Of a stretch of DNA of 64,000 nt, positions 50,273 to 59,575 are shown piece by piece. A model generated the notes under the pieces. It saw only the letters and a list, made by a program, of their open reading frames with translations, searched no databases and was not told the DNA's origin. Position numbers and translations under genes: made by a program. The stretch is from UBA2387 sp019454665 (GTDB lineage Bacteria > Armatimonadota > Fimbriimonadia > Fimbriimonadales > Fimbriimonadaceae). The stretch covers positions 62,001-126,000 of the forward strand of contig BTVX01000009.1 of the NCBI GenBank assembly GCA_045862995.1. Direction: 5' to 3'. Position 1 is the stretch's first letter. Each line of letters starts with the position of its first letter.

Positions 50273-51180
50273 TCGCACTGGCCGCGCTGGCGCTCCTCTC
50301 CCCGGCGACCGACCTCTCGCGCGTGTTCGCGGCGAACGAGTCGCGCAACTACACGGTGCATTCCCGATTGCAGACCGAGACGCGCGGCATGGGCGTGCGG
50401 ACGTGGATGCCTGCGAGCCACTCGTTCGAGTACGGGTTCACCTGGCGCGTGGCCTCTCTCCTGCCCGATGGGGTCGCCCAAGTCCGCTATCAGCGGCCGC
50501 ACATGATCGTGGTGGAAGAGCGCTTTGGCGCGGACGAACCCGAACGCCGGGTCGAGAAGATGGACCTGGACTTCGAGCTGCGGCTGTCTTCCAGCAACGA
50601 GATTCTGCAATCGAAGGACCTCGGTGCGGGCAAGAAGGCGGGTTGGATCGGCGCTTCGGGGGTCGGGGCGCAGCCGCAGGTGGCTTCGTTCATCGGCGAG
50701 CTCTATCGCTTGGCGGCCTTTGCGGGTTCGCTCGACAACGCGTTGGACCTCCTGCCGAAGTTGCCGTTCGAATCGGTCGTGCCCGGCGAGACGTGGAGAC
50801 GGACCGTCGGCTACCAACCCCAGCGATTGGCCAGCGGGAGGAGTGCGGTGCAACGTCTCGACTATGTCTATGAGTACGTCGGTATCGTTGAATCCAACGC
50901 CAACAAAGTTCACCGTATCCGCGCCACGATGAAGCTCGACACCGATGCGGCCGAGTGGGTCAACCAGTGGGTCGAGGGAGGCGTCAAGGCCACGGGCCTG
51001 ACCAAACTGCCGCTTCATCTGGAGGCGGTCATCGAAGCCGACCTTGACCTGGCGACCCGCGCGACGTTGCGGGCGAACGCGACGAGCACCGGACACGTCG
51101 CCGTCCACACGTCGGATGCCACCGAGCCGGCAGTGGAGGTCAAGCTCAAAGGACGATCCTCGCTCGCTCCGACCAAGTAA
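50269..51180 (+). CDS. Hypothetical exported protein after GH95
   Basis: 303 aa. Short signal peptide MIALAALALLSPATDL, then beta-rich sequence (NYTVHSRLQTETRGMGVRT, YGFTWRVASLLPDG, EKMDLDFELRLSSSNEI), ending with a repetitive Thr/Ala-rich tail (LATRATLRANATSTGHVAV). No family recognised, though the pattern resembles outer-membrane-associated beta proteins. It overlaps GH95 by ATGA, and 10 bases separate it from the GT39 gene, so the three form a transcription unit. Confidence 0.6.
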
Positions 51181-51183
51181 CAT
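51178..51183 (+). promoter_or_regulatory. -10-like hexamer TAACAT before the GT39 gene
   Basis: TAACAT overlaps the stop codon of the previous gene and ends 7 bases before the ATG at 51191. An independent promoter for the GT39 gene is possible, though the match could be accidental. Confidence 0.3.
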
Positions 51184-51190
51184 CTCGGCG

Positions 51191-52897
51191 ATGTCCGACG
51201 CTCCGACGCGCCGCTCGCTGCTCTCCTTGGACCGACGATGGATCGCGCTCGTCGTGTTTGTGTTCGCGCTTGGGCTCCGCCTGATCGGCATTGATTGGGG
51301 TCTGCCGAACGCCTTGCACAACCAGAGCTACCACCCCGACGAGCCGATCATCTGGATCTACTCGCAGCAGGTGAACCCCGCTGGAGGCGACTTCGATCCC
51401 GGCTTCTACAACTATGGGACGCTCTACCTGTCCCTGCTGAGGGTCGCCACCGACATCACCCATGCTTATGTGTCCAAGCCGGACCCCAACGACCCGGATG
51501 GGATGTGGAAGCTGATCGGCTCGTACCACTTGGCGGGACGGGTGATCAGCGCGGTGGCAGGTGCGGTCACGGTGCTTTGGGTGTGGCTGATTTCCAGGCG
51601 GATAATGAACCCGTTCGGGGCCATTTTTGCGGCGCTTGCGGTTGCGGTGGCGCCGGGGCATGTCGTCCATTCGAGGTTCCAGACGGTTGACGTCTTGGCG
51701 GCTTGCTTCCTGGTTGGGAGCGCGTTCTTCGCCTTGCGGCTCCTTCCGGGGCGCGAGGACGAGGTCGAGCCGTGGTCGCCGATGCGGCTGGCCGTCCTCT
51801 CGGGGGTGCTGGCGGGCTTGAGCGCGGGCACCAAGTACACGGGCATCCTGGCCCTGGTGACCCTTTGGGTCGTATTGTTCATGTCCAAGCCAAAATATTG
51901 GACGAAATGCCTCGTTCTCGGTACGGTTGGATCTGTACTGGTTTTCGTCGTTTCGACCCCCGGCATTCTCATCAATACATCCAAGTTCATGCAGGACTTC
52001 GTGTATGAAATGCAACATACGAGTGCGGGGCACGGCATGGTGTTTGCGGCCACGAGGTCGGGGTTCGTGTTCCACCTGCTGAACCTGTTCGAGGGATTCG
52101 GCATGGTGATGACGCTGCTGGGGCTGGGCGGACTGGTGTGGGCCGTGTGGAAACGCCAGCCATGGGCCATCGCCCTGTTCGCGTTCTTCCTGCTGTACTA
52201 CGTGCTTATCGGGCGCGCCGAGGTCAAGTTCCTCCGCTACACGTTCCCGCTCTACCTGGGGCTTGCGGTGGGCTTTGGGTGGATGGTCGCCAAGATGCAC
52301 GAGAGGGCCGACTGGAAGCGGGGCTTGGTGGTCCTGGCCATCGCCGGCCTCATGGGCTTGGACGGGACCGGATTGCGGTCGGCGTTGATGTACACCCTCG
52401 ACATGACCCGGCAGGACCCGCGCGACGAGGTGGCAGCGCACCTGAAGCAAGCGGCGGCTGGGACAACCGATTCGGTCGGCATCGTGTCGGACGCCTGGTT
52501 CTACACTCCGGCGCTCTTCAAAGATGTGGGATTACCCCGATCGGTGCCCTTCGAGGAGCGGCTTCGCGTTCAAAGCGAGGCGACCGAGCCCCGCGTGGTC
52601 CAGTCGCTCCCCGCGAACCCGTCCGAACGGTTCGATTGGGACGCCCGATTGGTCACCGAGATGCGCCCGGAGCGCATCGTGTTCTCGAGTTTCGAGTACC
52701 AAGACCCCCTGCGGCTGCGTGGTGTGGCCAGCCTGCCCCCCGAGATTCAAGTTCAGGTGGATCGGTGCAAGACCTTCACGGATGCCTTGAACGAATCATA
52801 CACATTGGAGAAGGTCTTCGGCACGCCGGGGGCGTTGATTCACGATATGCAGTACGTGCGCCCCCTGGTTTGGGTCTGGAAGCGCAACGAGCCCTGA
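51191..52897 (+). CDS. Membrane glycosyltransferase, ArnT/PMT (GT39-like) family
   Basis: 568 aa with about 10 hydrophobic helices. The first helix (WIALVVFVFALGLRLIGI) is followed by a periplasmic loop with SYHPDEPIIWIYSQQ, where the H-P-D-E acid pair matches the catalytic loop of PMT_2/ArnT transferases. YHLAGRVISAVAGAVTVLWV and LSAGTKYTGILALVTLWVV are the typical next helices. A soluble C-terminal domain of about 160 residues follows. These enzymes use polyprenyl-phosphate sugars to modify proteins or lipids outside the cytoplasmic membrane. Confidence 0.85.
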   Translation: MSDAPTRRSLLSLDRRWIALVVFVFALGLRLIGIDWGLPNALHNQSYHPDEPIIWIYSQQVNPAGGDFDPGFYNYGTLYLSLLRVATDITHAYVSKPDPNDPDGMWKLIGSYHLAGRVISAVAGAVTVLWVWLISRRIMNPFGAIFAALAVAVAPGHVVHSRFQTVDVLAACFLVGSAFFALRLLPGREDEVEPWSPMRLAVLSGVLAGLSAGTKYTGILALVTLWVVLFMSKPKYWTKCLVLGTVGSVLVFVVSTPGILINTSKFMQDFVYEMQHTSAGHGMVFAATRSGFVFHLLNLFEGFGMVMTLLGLGGLVWAVWKRQPWAIALFAFFLLYYVLIGRAEVKFLRYTFPLYLGLAVGFGWMVAKMHERADWKRGLVVLAIAGLMGLDGTGLRSALMYTLDMTRQDPRDEVAAHLKQAAAGTTDSVGIVSDAWFYTPALFKDVGLPRSVPFEERLRVQSEATEPRVVQSLPANPSERFDWDARLVTEMRPERIVFSSFEYQDPLRLRGVASLPPEIQVQVDRCKTFTDALNESYTLEKVFGTPGALIHDMQYVRPLVWVWKRNEP

Positions 52898-52898
52898 G

Positions 52899-53777
52899 AT
52901 GGAAGAACATCTGGACGCCTACTTGGACTTCCTCCGCATGGACAAGGGCGCCAGCGACCACACGCTCTCTGCCTACGAGGGCGACTTGCGACAAGCCATG
53001 ACCTTCTTTGTCGCCAACGGCCGCAACGACTGGTCGCTCTTGTCGCCAGCCGACCTCGACCGCTACCAAACCCACCTGGGTGCTCTTGCCAACGCCAGCT
53101 CTCGTAGGAAGATGAGCGCCTTGCGCGGGTTGCTGAAGTTCCTGAAGCGTGCCGGAAAAGGTCCCGATGGGGATCTTCCAACGGCTTCCGTGGGCCGACG
53201 TGAGAAGCGTCTGCCCAAAGCGCTCACCCTCGAACAGCTCGAGCGCGTGCTCGACGTGCCGGACACGAACACCGCTTCGGGACTCCGCGACCGCGCCCTG
53301 ATGGAACTGATCTACGGCGCGGGCCTCCGCATCTCGGAGGCCGTCGGCCTCGCGCAATCCGACGTCTTTCTTTCGGAAGAATCCGTACGCGTCACGGGCA
53401 AGCGCGAGAAGACGCGCATGGTGCCGCTCCCGGCCGCAACGCAAGAGTGGATCAGGCGATACCTATCAGATTCAAGGCCAAAACTGGTCCGTAAGCCCCT
53501 CGCCACCTTGATCGTCGCAGACCGGGGCAAGCCGATGGCCAGACAGACCGCCTACGCCAAGTTGGCCGGGTTCTCGCGCCGCGCAGGATTGCCCAAGGCG
53601 ATCGGGCCGCACGTGCTTCGGCATTCCTACGCCGTCCACCTGCTCAAAGGGGGCGCCGACCTGCGCGCCGTTCAGGAGCTTCTGGGGCACGAATCCATCG
53701 CCACGACGCAGGTCTACACCGAAATGGACCTGAACGAGGTGCGGCGAAGGTACGAATCGGCGCATCCGAGGCGCTGA
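52899..53777 (+). CDS. Tyrosine recombinase, XerC/XerD type
   Basis: 292 aa, the Xer length. SAM-like N-terminal domain (HLDAYLDFLRMDKGASDHTL), then the catalytic set: R144 in GAGLRISEAVGL, K in TGKREKTRMVPLP, H238-x-x-R241 in HVLRHSYAVHLL, H264 in LLGHESIATTQ and nucleophile Y273 in QVYTEMD. The size and organisation fit chromosome dimer resolution rather than a phage integrase, which would carry an extra arm-binding domain. It begins 1 base after the GT39 stop and lies just upstream of the surface-glycan locus. Confidence 0.93.
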   Translation: MEEHLDAYLDFLRMDKGASDHTLSAYEGDLRQAMTFFVANGRNDWSLLSPADLDRYQTHLGALANASSRRKMSALRGLLKFLKRAGKGPDGDLPTASVGRREKRLPKALTLEQLERVLDVPDTNTASGLRDRALMELIYGAGLRISEAVGLAQSDVFLSEESVRVTGKREKTRMVPLPAATQEWIRRYLSDSRPKLVRKPLATLIVADRGKPMARQTAYAKLAGFSRRAGLPKAIGPHVLRHSYAVHLLKGGADLRAVQELLGHESIATTQVYTEMDLNEVRRRYESAHPRR

Positions 53778-53835
53778 CGTGCGGTAACCTATGGGGACCC
53801 TGGATGGCAAACCGCCGCTCGAACACCGAGGAACA

Positions 53836-54144
53836 ATGAAGTTTCGCCGACTCTACTGGGTGACCGAACAGGTCGCCACCGATGGATCGTCCCACGTGAC
53901 CGGCGTCTACACGTCGGTCCCCGACCTCGCCGACCACGGCCTTCGCTACATGGCGAACCTGGGATCGGGCTTCCGCCTCTCCCTCGTTCAGTTGGATTCG
54001 ACCAACTTGCCGCTCGGAACTTGGACGGCTCCGGCGTTTGACGGAATCGAGGACGCCTTGAAGCCCTTCACCGTCGGAGACGAGATCACGGACGAGCACC
54101 GCGAGAGCCTCCTTGAAGCCCTGAGGACGTTCATTCGACCATGA
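53836..54144 (+). CDS. Conserved small protein, unknown
   Basis: 102 aa. The ATG at 53836 is used because GAGG lies 5 bases upstream, a rare clear Shine-Dalgarno in this window; an ATG at 53791 is in frame. The sequence is beta-strands then helices (VYTSVPDLADHGLRYMANLG, FRLSLVQLDSTN, GIEDALKPFTVGDEITDEHR). No motif recognised. It ends in ATGA overlapping wzz, so it may be part of, or merely precede, the polysaccharide locus. Confidence 0.65.
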   Translation: MKFRRLYWVTEQVATDGSSHVTGVYTSVPDLADHGLRYMANLGSGFRLSLVQLDSTNLPLGTWTAPAFDGIEDALKPFTVGDEITDEHRESLLEALRTFIRP

Positions 54145-55409
54145 GATTGGATCACACCGCCTCGAAGGCCCCTCTTCAACAGGTCCGAACCAAGAGGCGA
54201 GCCCTCTTACTCGGCCCCCTTGTTGCGGCCACACTGACTGCCCTGATCACTTGGATGCTACCGCCAAAGTATGTTTTTACCGCTAAACTGCTCGTCCTTG
54301 AATCAGGTCTCGAAACACCGAGCGACGGTTTGCCCCTCATGCTGGGCACCAAAATTCCGAACCCGTACGACACTCTCGCCGGCATGCTTTACAGCGACGC
54401 ATTAATCCAAGAAGTAAGCCGGCAATTCAACATTACACCCAAGGACTTTAAGGACGAAGTCACCGTTCAGAAAGACATTGACTCCAACCAATTGCACATC
54501 GTAACCAAAGGCGTGGATCCAAAGTACCGCATTGCACTGCTACAAAGCGTGCTGCTCAAGTTTGAGACTGTCAGCAAAACATTAAACGTCACAACAGCCG
54601 AGCGCCAAGCCGCTTTATTGACCAATGCGATTACTTCAAAGCGACAAGAGTTGCGAAAAAAACGAATAGCCCTGGCGAACCTCCAGCGGACGATGACGGC
54701 CCCTGTAGATCCAACGAACGCAACATCCTTAACTGAGCCATACGCCCGGGTGAGAAAACTAGAATTTGAGCTAGGCACCGTCAAGCAAGCAATCGACAGC
54801 ATGCTAAGCCAGGCAACCAAAGCGCGAGAGCTTGCAGCGTCCGTTCCTACGATCGTGACGGACAAGTCCCCGTGGCGAGCTAAACTTCGAGAACTGGAAT
54901 ATGAATTGGAGAGGGAATCGCGGATCAGTGGTCCGGAGGCTCCCTCTATTCGCCGCCTCCAAGACGCAATCGATGTTACCAGGCGAGAGGCAGAGCGAGA
55001 ATACACCGCGCAACTATCGTCGCTTCAGCAGGGCCTCGAACCTGAATCCGCAAAGCTGTTCGCTCAAAGGGAAGTCCTAGGCTGGCAACTTCAAGAAGCC
55101 AAACGCATTGCTGCTTCAGCTCCCCAAGAAGCCACAGAGCTTGCCGAGCTCTTAGCCGACATAGGCACTCAAACGGCTGTGCTCACAAACTTGGAATCTG
55201 AGTATGAACGTGCTCGCGTCAAAGCCGAGGTGGATCGAATTCGCTGGGTCGTGCTTGACCCGCCAACGCAGTCATACGAAGCGATTAACAAGCGCTACGT
55301 GTTCTTCTCTGGAACCGCCGCAATGGCAGTGCTGCTTCTGCTGCTCCTCTACTTCCAGACCCTCACCACCAAGCATCGTCCGTCGTCCGACAGCTCCACA
55401 ACCTTATGA
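54141..55409 (+). CDS. Wzz-type chain-length determinant / polysaccharide co-polymerase
   Basis: 422 aa. N-terminal helix ALLLGPLVAATLTALITWML, a periplasmic middle with a long coiled coil at about 150-375 (KRQELRKKRIALANLQRTM, SKLRELEYELERES-like) and a second helix near 385-410 (FFSGTAAMAVLLLLLLYFQT). DPPTQSYEAINKRYVFFSGT carries the P-x-x-P-rich motif before the second helix typical of Wzz/PCP proteins. It sets polymer length. The sequence is less GC-rich than its neighbours from about 54250. Confidence 0.85.
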   Translation: MRLDHTASKAPLQQVRTKRRALLLGPLVAATLTALITWMLPPKYVFTAKLLVLESGLETPSDGLPLMLGTKIPNPYDTLAGMLYSDALIQEVSRQFNITPKDFKDEVTVQKDIDSNQLHIVTKGVDPKYRIALLQSVLLKFETVSKTLNVTTAERQAALLTNAITSKRQELRKKRIALANLQRTMTAPVDPTNATSLTEPYARVRKLEFELGTVKQAIDSMLSQATKARELAASVPTIVTDKSPWRAKLRELEYELERESRISGPEAPSIRRLQDAIDVTRREAEREYTAQLSSLQQGLEPESAKLFAQREVLGWQLQEAKRIAASAPQEATELAELLADIGTQTAVLTNLESEYERARVKAEVDRIRWVVLDPPTQSYEAINKRYVFFSGTAAMAVLLLLLLYFQTLTTKHRPSSDSSTTL

Positions 55410-56638
55410 GGACGCGCCAACGATGGGAGCCAATGTATCTGGCCCTCGGCGGGGGTGGCGCAATCGTTTTCCAGGCACTCGCATTTCTGCTTTTGCCTCG
55501 CGCATTCCCCAAGGCCGAAATAGGAACCTATAGTGTCGCGCTCTCTTTCGTTTACATTCTCTCTTCAATCGCCACCCTAAAACTTGATTCGGCGCTTTTG
55601 GCAACACCTTCTCCGCGCAAGAGGCTTCGAATTCTGAAAGCTGCCCTTTCCGTTCTGCTCATCGGTACGTTCTTTGCATCCGTCAGCTGCATCATCGCCG
55701 AAGCGGTTGCGCCGCACTTCGTATTCTGGATCATGGCGGGATGGACCAGTACCGTGGCTTTGAGTCTGACAATGCTCGGGACTGCCCACTTCATCGTTAA
55801 TAGGCAAGTCCGCAGAGCTGCGCTACTTCGTACGGTCGCGCCCGGATTTGCCCTTGGTTGTCAACTGGCGGCTTCCCACCTCTCACCAACCGCCTTCGCT
55901 GCGCTGGCCAGCGAAGCCGTTGGCCGAATCGTCGGCCTCACTCTGATATGCGCGCCTTTTCTTCCCGCAGTTTTCCGGCTGACTCGCAACGCATCACTAC
56001 GGCGCACTCTCCTACATCTTAGACTCTATCGCGATTTTACGGTCAGCGGTACTATTGGGTCGCTCCTAACAGCGATCGCTTTGTTCGCTTTTATTCCCAT
56101 CGTGGCAGCCCAACTGGGACCGGCGACCGCAGCATCTTTCAGCTGGGCTCAACGCATAACGACAGTTCCAATCGTCTTGCTAAACCAGTCGATCTATCCC
56201 CTGCTCGCCAGAGATTTAGCCAACTGCAAAACAGGCCAGTCATTTGCCCTTTTCAAGACGACAATGATTCGTTCACTTGCGACGACAGTCCTCTGCGTCT
56301 CCCCCCTTATCATTTTCGGGCCTTGGCTCTTTTCAGTTTGGTTAGGGAGCGAGTGGAAGAGCGCCGGGGAGATTTCTCGTCTCTTAGCTCTCAGTACCTT
56401 GTTAGCCGGGCCAGCAAGCGTCGGGAGTGCTGTCCTGATCGCTTATCGAAAGCAGGGCTCATGGCTGCCCTTCAACATTTTCGAGGCACTTGTAAAGCCC
56501 CTAACGACGTTTGCTGCGTCACTCGGTCACTCAAGTCTTGTGGTTGCTTCCATAGTCGCCCTCGTTAATGGAACATTGGCACTGATCAGCTTGTCGACAT
56601 TCGCCCGTCTGGCACGCCGAGGAGGCTCATTATTGTGA
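55406..56638 (+). CDS. Polysaccharide flippase, Wzx/MATE-like
   Basis: 410 aa with about 12 hydrophobic segments (GAIVFQALAFLLLPRAFPKA, VALSFVYILSSIATLKLDSA, GTIGSLLTAIALFAFIPIVA). FPKAEIGTYSVALSFVYI is the L-P-x-x-x-G-x-Y-x-x-A-x-x pattern at the start of Wzx flippases, and TTVPIVLLNQSIYPLLARDL the central block. It moves the lipid-linked repeat unit to the periplasmic face. ATGA overlap with wzz; same lower GC. Confidence 0.85.
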   Translation: MRTRQRWEPMYLALGGGGAIVFQALAFLLLPRAFPKAEIGTYSVALSFVYILSSIATLKLDSALLATPSPRKRLRILKAALSVLLIGTFFASVSCIIAEAVAPHFVFWIMAGWTSTVALSLTMLGTAHFIVNRQVRRAALLRTVAPGFALGCQLAASHLSPTAFAALASEAVGRIVGLTLICAPFLPAVFRLTRNASLRRTLLHLRLYRDFTVSGTIGSLLTAIALFAFIPIVAAQLGPATAASFSWAQRITTVPIVLLNQSIYPLLARDLANCKTGQSFALFKTTMIRSLATTVLCVSPLIIFGPWLFSVWLGSEWKSAGEISRLLALSTLLAGPASVGSAVLIAYRKQGSWLPFNIFEALVKPLTTFAASLGHSSLVVASIVALVNGTLALISLSTFARLARRGGSLL

Positions 56639-57780
56639 GAGATCTTGGCTCACATCCTCCCCCTCTTCTTGGGCTGGCATCCGCTGTCGGGCTCTCTTGG
56701 ACGTCGGCAGCCCTTGCCCATGGTCTGCGAGTGCCACTGCCAGTGGTAGGTACCCTCACGACCTTTTTTGGCGCGATCGGCGTGCTGCTCCTTGGGTTCA
56801 TCGATCCGACAATTCGTCGCAAGATGCTGTCGAGCATAAGCACACCAGGGCTACTGCTGTTGATCGTTGCACTCGTGACTAGTTTCATTACCCCTTTTGA
56901 CCACGAGGGGCGCGGACTCCGATTCGCCCTTGGGTTGCTCTTTTTCACGATATGCGCTAATTCAACACTAGAAACCGGCAACCGAGCACCTCTAGGCCTC
57001 TTCCTTGCAGGCTGTGTCGCACTCGCGTCGATCATCATTGTTACCTTCCTTAAAGACCCCTTCAGCATACGAGCTTTCGCAGGTGGCGAGGAGTTGGCTA
57101 CCGCGGCAAACGCCCAAGCAATGGTACTCGCCATCGGAGCGATTCTAGCACTCGGCCAGCCCCTTCGGTGGATTAGTTGGCTCGTAGTACCTATCCTTGT
57201 GCTCGGCTTGTTGCTGACTGGAAGTCGAGGCGGTTTGATCTCTGTGGTTCTAGGTGTTTGCAGTTACGTTATATTTTTGAAGCAATCCAGGTCTATTTTC
57301 ATGACAATTCTCGTCTTGGGCTTTTTTCTGGGTACCCTGGTCACGTGGCAAGACTCAATCCCTGGAGTTGCCCGGGCGCTGACAATCAAAGAGGGGCTAG
57401 ACACCGGAGGCGGCGGTCGGTCGGACATTTATGACAGCGGAATGCAGCTTATCGCAGATTATTGGCTCACTGGGGTCGGATTCAGTGCCTTTCCAGATGC
57501 AGTTCGTCCCTACCTCGGACAAGCGTGGTCACCACATTCGCTCTATCTAGAAGTCTTGTCGGAACTAGGCATTACTGGCGCGATTACGTTTGTGGCTGCC
57601 GTCGTTGCTCAGATTCGCCGGGCCTACGGCGGCCCTGGCGGTGCAGTGTACATTGCGGCGTTGGTCGCGATGTGCACAGGAGGCATTACGCTGCACTTCT
57701 TAGCTTCCCCGGTGTTGTGGCTGCTTCTGACGGTCCATCCCAATCGATTCACATTTGCACGACCGGAGATTCAACAATGA
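56635..57780 (+). CDS. O-antigen polymerase/ligase-like membrane protein (Wzy/WaaL)
   Basis: 381 aa with 10-12 helices. LLLTGSRGGLISVVLGVCSY matches the Wzy_C (O-antigen ligase) core, where a Gly-Ser-Arg-Gly-Gly pattern is conserved, and SPHSLYLEVLSELGITGAIT follows a periplasmic loop containing the expected H. It either polymerises the repeat units or attaches the finished glycan. The GTG at 56635 overlaps the wzx stop (GTGA). A single such protein serves both the wzx and wzz neighbours. Confidence 0.85.
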   Translation: MRDLGSHPPPLLGLASAVGLSWTSAALAHGLRVPLPVVGTLTTFFGAIGVLLLGFIDPTIRRKMLSSISTPGLLLLIVALVTSFITPFDHEGRGLRFALGLLFFTICANSTLETGNRAPLGLFLAGCVALASIIIVTFLKDPFSIRAFAGGEELATAANAQAMVLAIGAILALGQPLRWISWLVVPILVLGLLLTGSRGGLISVVLGVCSYVIFLKQSRSIFMTILVLGFFLGTLVTWQDSIPGVARALTIKEGLDTGGGGRSDIYDSGMQLIADYWLTGVGFSAFPDAVRPYLGQAWSPHSLYLEVLSELGITGAITFVAAVVAQIRRAYGGPGGAVYIAALVAMCTGGITLHFLASPVLWLLLTVHPNRFTFARPEIQQ

Positions 57781-59039
57781 CTCCTCGCTCCACTCGCGGC
57801 AAACTGTGGTATGTCACAGCTACGTTTCCCTACAAGACCTCTGACACTTGGAATAGTCATGAACTGCCTCTCTTGGGTCAACACTTTGACGAAGTTGTGG
57901 TGTTGCCTGAAAGGCTTGGTAAAGGCAGTCCTCCGGAACAACTGGCGGCTAACGCCTCCTGGTCCGGGGGCCTTGCCAGGCATATGCGACTTGTATATCC
58001 GGCTCTTTGCCTTTTGCTAACATGTAAGGAGGCCCGAAAGTTTTTGCTGCGGTGCCTTCTGACATTGCGGCGGAGGGACACTTGGCGTTTACGGCCTTGG
58101 TGGCGTGTGCTAAGGGCCCTTGGAGCTGCTGCCTTCTTCAAAACGGAGATGCGCCAGTGTACAAGCGAGGTAATGACGGTTTACTGCTTTTGGTTTTCGG
58201 AAGTTGTGGTCGGTGCAGGGATTGCCAGAGCTTCGCTGGGTCGACCTGCACGGATTGTAGCGCGGGCACATGGTTACGATTTGTACGATCAGGAACGTGG
58301 TCGCCTGTTCTGTGCTTTGCGTCGTGAGCAATTCAGGTATGTCGACGCCGTCCTGGCAGTATCCGAACATGGGCGAGAATACCTCGCGAAAGAGGCAGGT
58401 CAGTTTCGCACGAAGGTCGGAAAGTGCTTTCTTGGTTTTGAGGACCCACTGCTCTCCGAGGATTTGGCTGTTTGTCGTCCAGAGGAAATTAGTGTGTTGA
58501 GTGTGAGTTATGTTCATGCATTCAAGCGTGTGCCTTTCATTTACGAGGTGGTGCGATGCTTGGCTTTGGAGTTCCGACAAAAGGTTCGGTGGCTTCATAT
58601 TGGAGGAGGTCCGGGTTTCGAGGAGCTAGCGCAGTTGGTGCTTGAGAGTCCGACGACGGATTTGGAAGTAAACCTGCTAGGTTCGGTGGCACCGGATAGT
58701 GTCGGGAGGGTCTATGGGTCACGCTACTTTGATGTCTTTGTGCATGCGAGCTTGATGGAGGGCTTGCCAGCTTCGATGATTGAAGCCCTCGCCTGGGGCA
58801 TTCCGATAGTGGCTACTGATGCGGGCGGCATCCGCGAGCTGGTGGGAGCCGACGCAGGCCGTGTCCTAGACCGCGGAGCTCGTCCTCTTGAAGTTGCGGA
58901 GGCTATAATGGATCTTAGATGCAGTGGGAAACTCTTGGAGTGTCGTTGGGGTGCGAGAGCTCGCTTCGAGGAGAATTTCAGGTCCGACAAGGCGTGGGAT
59001 CAGTTGCTTTCCCATCTCGCATTCCATGGGGATGAGTAA
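57777..59039 (+). CDS. GT4-family glycosyltransferase
   Basis: 420 aa. The ATG at 57777 overlaps the preceding stop. N-terminal LWYVTATFPYKTSDTWNSHE and VDAVLAVSEHGREYLAKEAG form the acceptor domain; the donor domain has LSVSYVHAFKRVPFIYEVVR, RWLHIGGGPGFEELAQ, NLLGSVAPDSVGRVY and VHASLMEGLPASMIEALAWG, ending IVATDAGGIRELVG. The E-G-x-P-x-x-x-x-E-A-x-x-x-G block with the E-x7-E pair is diagnostic for GT4. It adds one sugar to the lipid-linked repeat. It is the only soluble glycosyltransferase in the locus. Confidence 0.92.
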   Translation: MTPRSTRGKLWYVTATFPYKTSDTWNSHELPLLGQHFDEVVVLPERLGKGSPPEQLAANASWSGGLARHMRLVYPALCLLLTCKEARKFLLRCLLTLRRRDTWRLRPWWRVLRALGAAAFFKTEMRQCTSEVMTVYCFWFSEVVVGAGIARASLGRPARIVARAHGYDLYDQERGRLFCALRREQFRYVDAVLAVSEHGREYLAKEAGQFRTKVGKCFLGFEDPLLSEDLAVCRPEEISVLSVSYVHAFKRVPFIYEVVRCLALEFRQKVRWLHIGGGPGFEELAQLVLESPTTDLEVNLLGSVAPDSVGRVYGSRYFDVFVHASLMEGLPASMIEALAWGIPIVATDAGGIRELVGADAGRVLDRGARPLEVAEAIMDLRCSGKLLECRWGARARFEENFRSDKAWDQLLSHLAFHGDE

Positions 59040-59041
59040 GA

Positions 59042-59518
59042 ATGAAGTATGGTCGATCTGTATCTTCGCTTGCCGGTGTTTTAGGATTTCTTGTCCTATG
59101 TGTCTTTGGATGCGGTCCTGGTTCTGTCAGCCGCTCGGAGGTCGTAATCTTAGGCGATCGTGAGTTGATTGGGGTACGCGAGGTTCTTAAGGAGCTTCGG
59201 GACGCTGATGAGAGTTCTGGTGTTAGTTACTCTCGCTGGAAGAGTCTTCGGGCAAAGATACAGACTGTCGAGGTTTGGTTGCTGGAGTACGAGGGATTTG
59301 CACTTACAAGTCGGGAGGCGGAAGTTCGCCGAAGTGCGGATCGTATTCCCTTCTTGCGCCATCTTCTGAGAATTTGCTCGGAAGTTGCCGAGGTGGAGGC
59401 GTTACGCCTCTTGCGTAAGGATTCGGGGGATTATGCGTCGTCGAGCCATCACTTGCGCTCAGCGTACCGGGGTTTGATCGCTGAGTGGAATCGAGCGGTG
59501 GAGAAGCCCAAGCTCTAG
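59042..59518 (+). CDS. Small lipoprotein closing the polysaccharide locus
   Basis: 158 aa. Signal peptide with lipobox (LGFLVLCVFGC), then helices with charged faces (VREVLKELRDADESSGVSYS, LLRICSEVAEVEALRLLRKD). No family recognised. It starts 2 bases after the GT4 stop and keeps the lower GC of the locus. Could be a secretion or assembly partner for the glycan. Confidence 0.65.
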   Translation: MKYGRSVSSLAGVLGFLVLCVFGCGPGSVSRSEVVILGDRELIGVREVLKELRDADESSGVSYSRWKSLRAKIQTVEVWLLEYEGFALTSREAEVRRSADRIPFLRHLLRICSEVAEVEALRLLRKDSGDYASSSHHLRSAYRGLIAEWNRAVEKPKL

Positions 59519-59563
59519 GATTTTTCGATGGAGGTGAAAGCCATCCGCCCGCGCCGAGTCAGG

Positions 59564-59569
59564 CATAAT
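59564..59569 (+). promoter_or_regulatory. -10-like hexamer CATAAT, 6 bases before ATG
   Basis: CATAAT ends 6 bases before the ATG at 59576. It marks the return to GC-rich chromosomal sequence after the polysaccharide locus. Confidence 0.4.
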
Positions 59570-59575
59570 GTCCTC

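Noticed and set aside
52899..53777. Site-specific integrase of a mobile element
   Set aside because: The size and layout match XerC/D; no attachment repeats, tRNA target or phage genes were found nearby.
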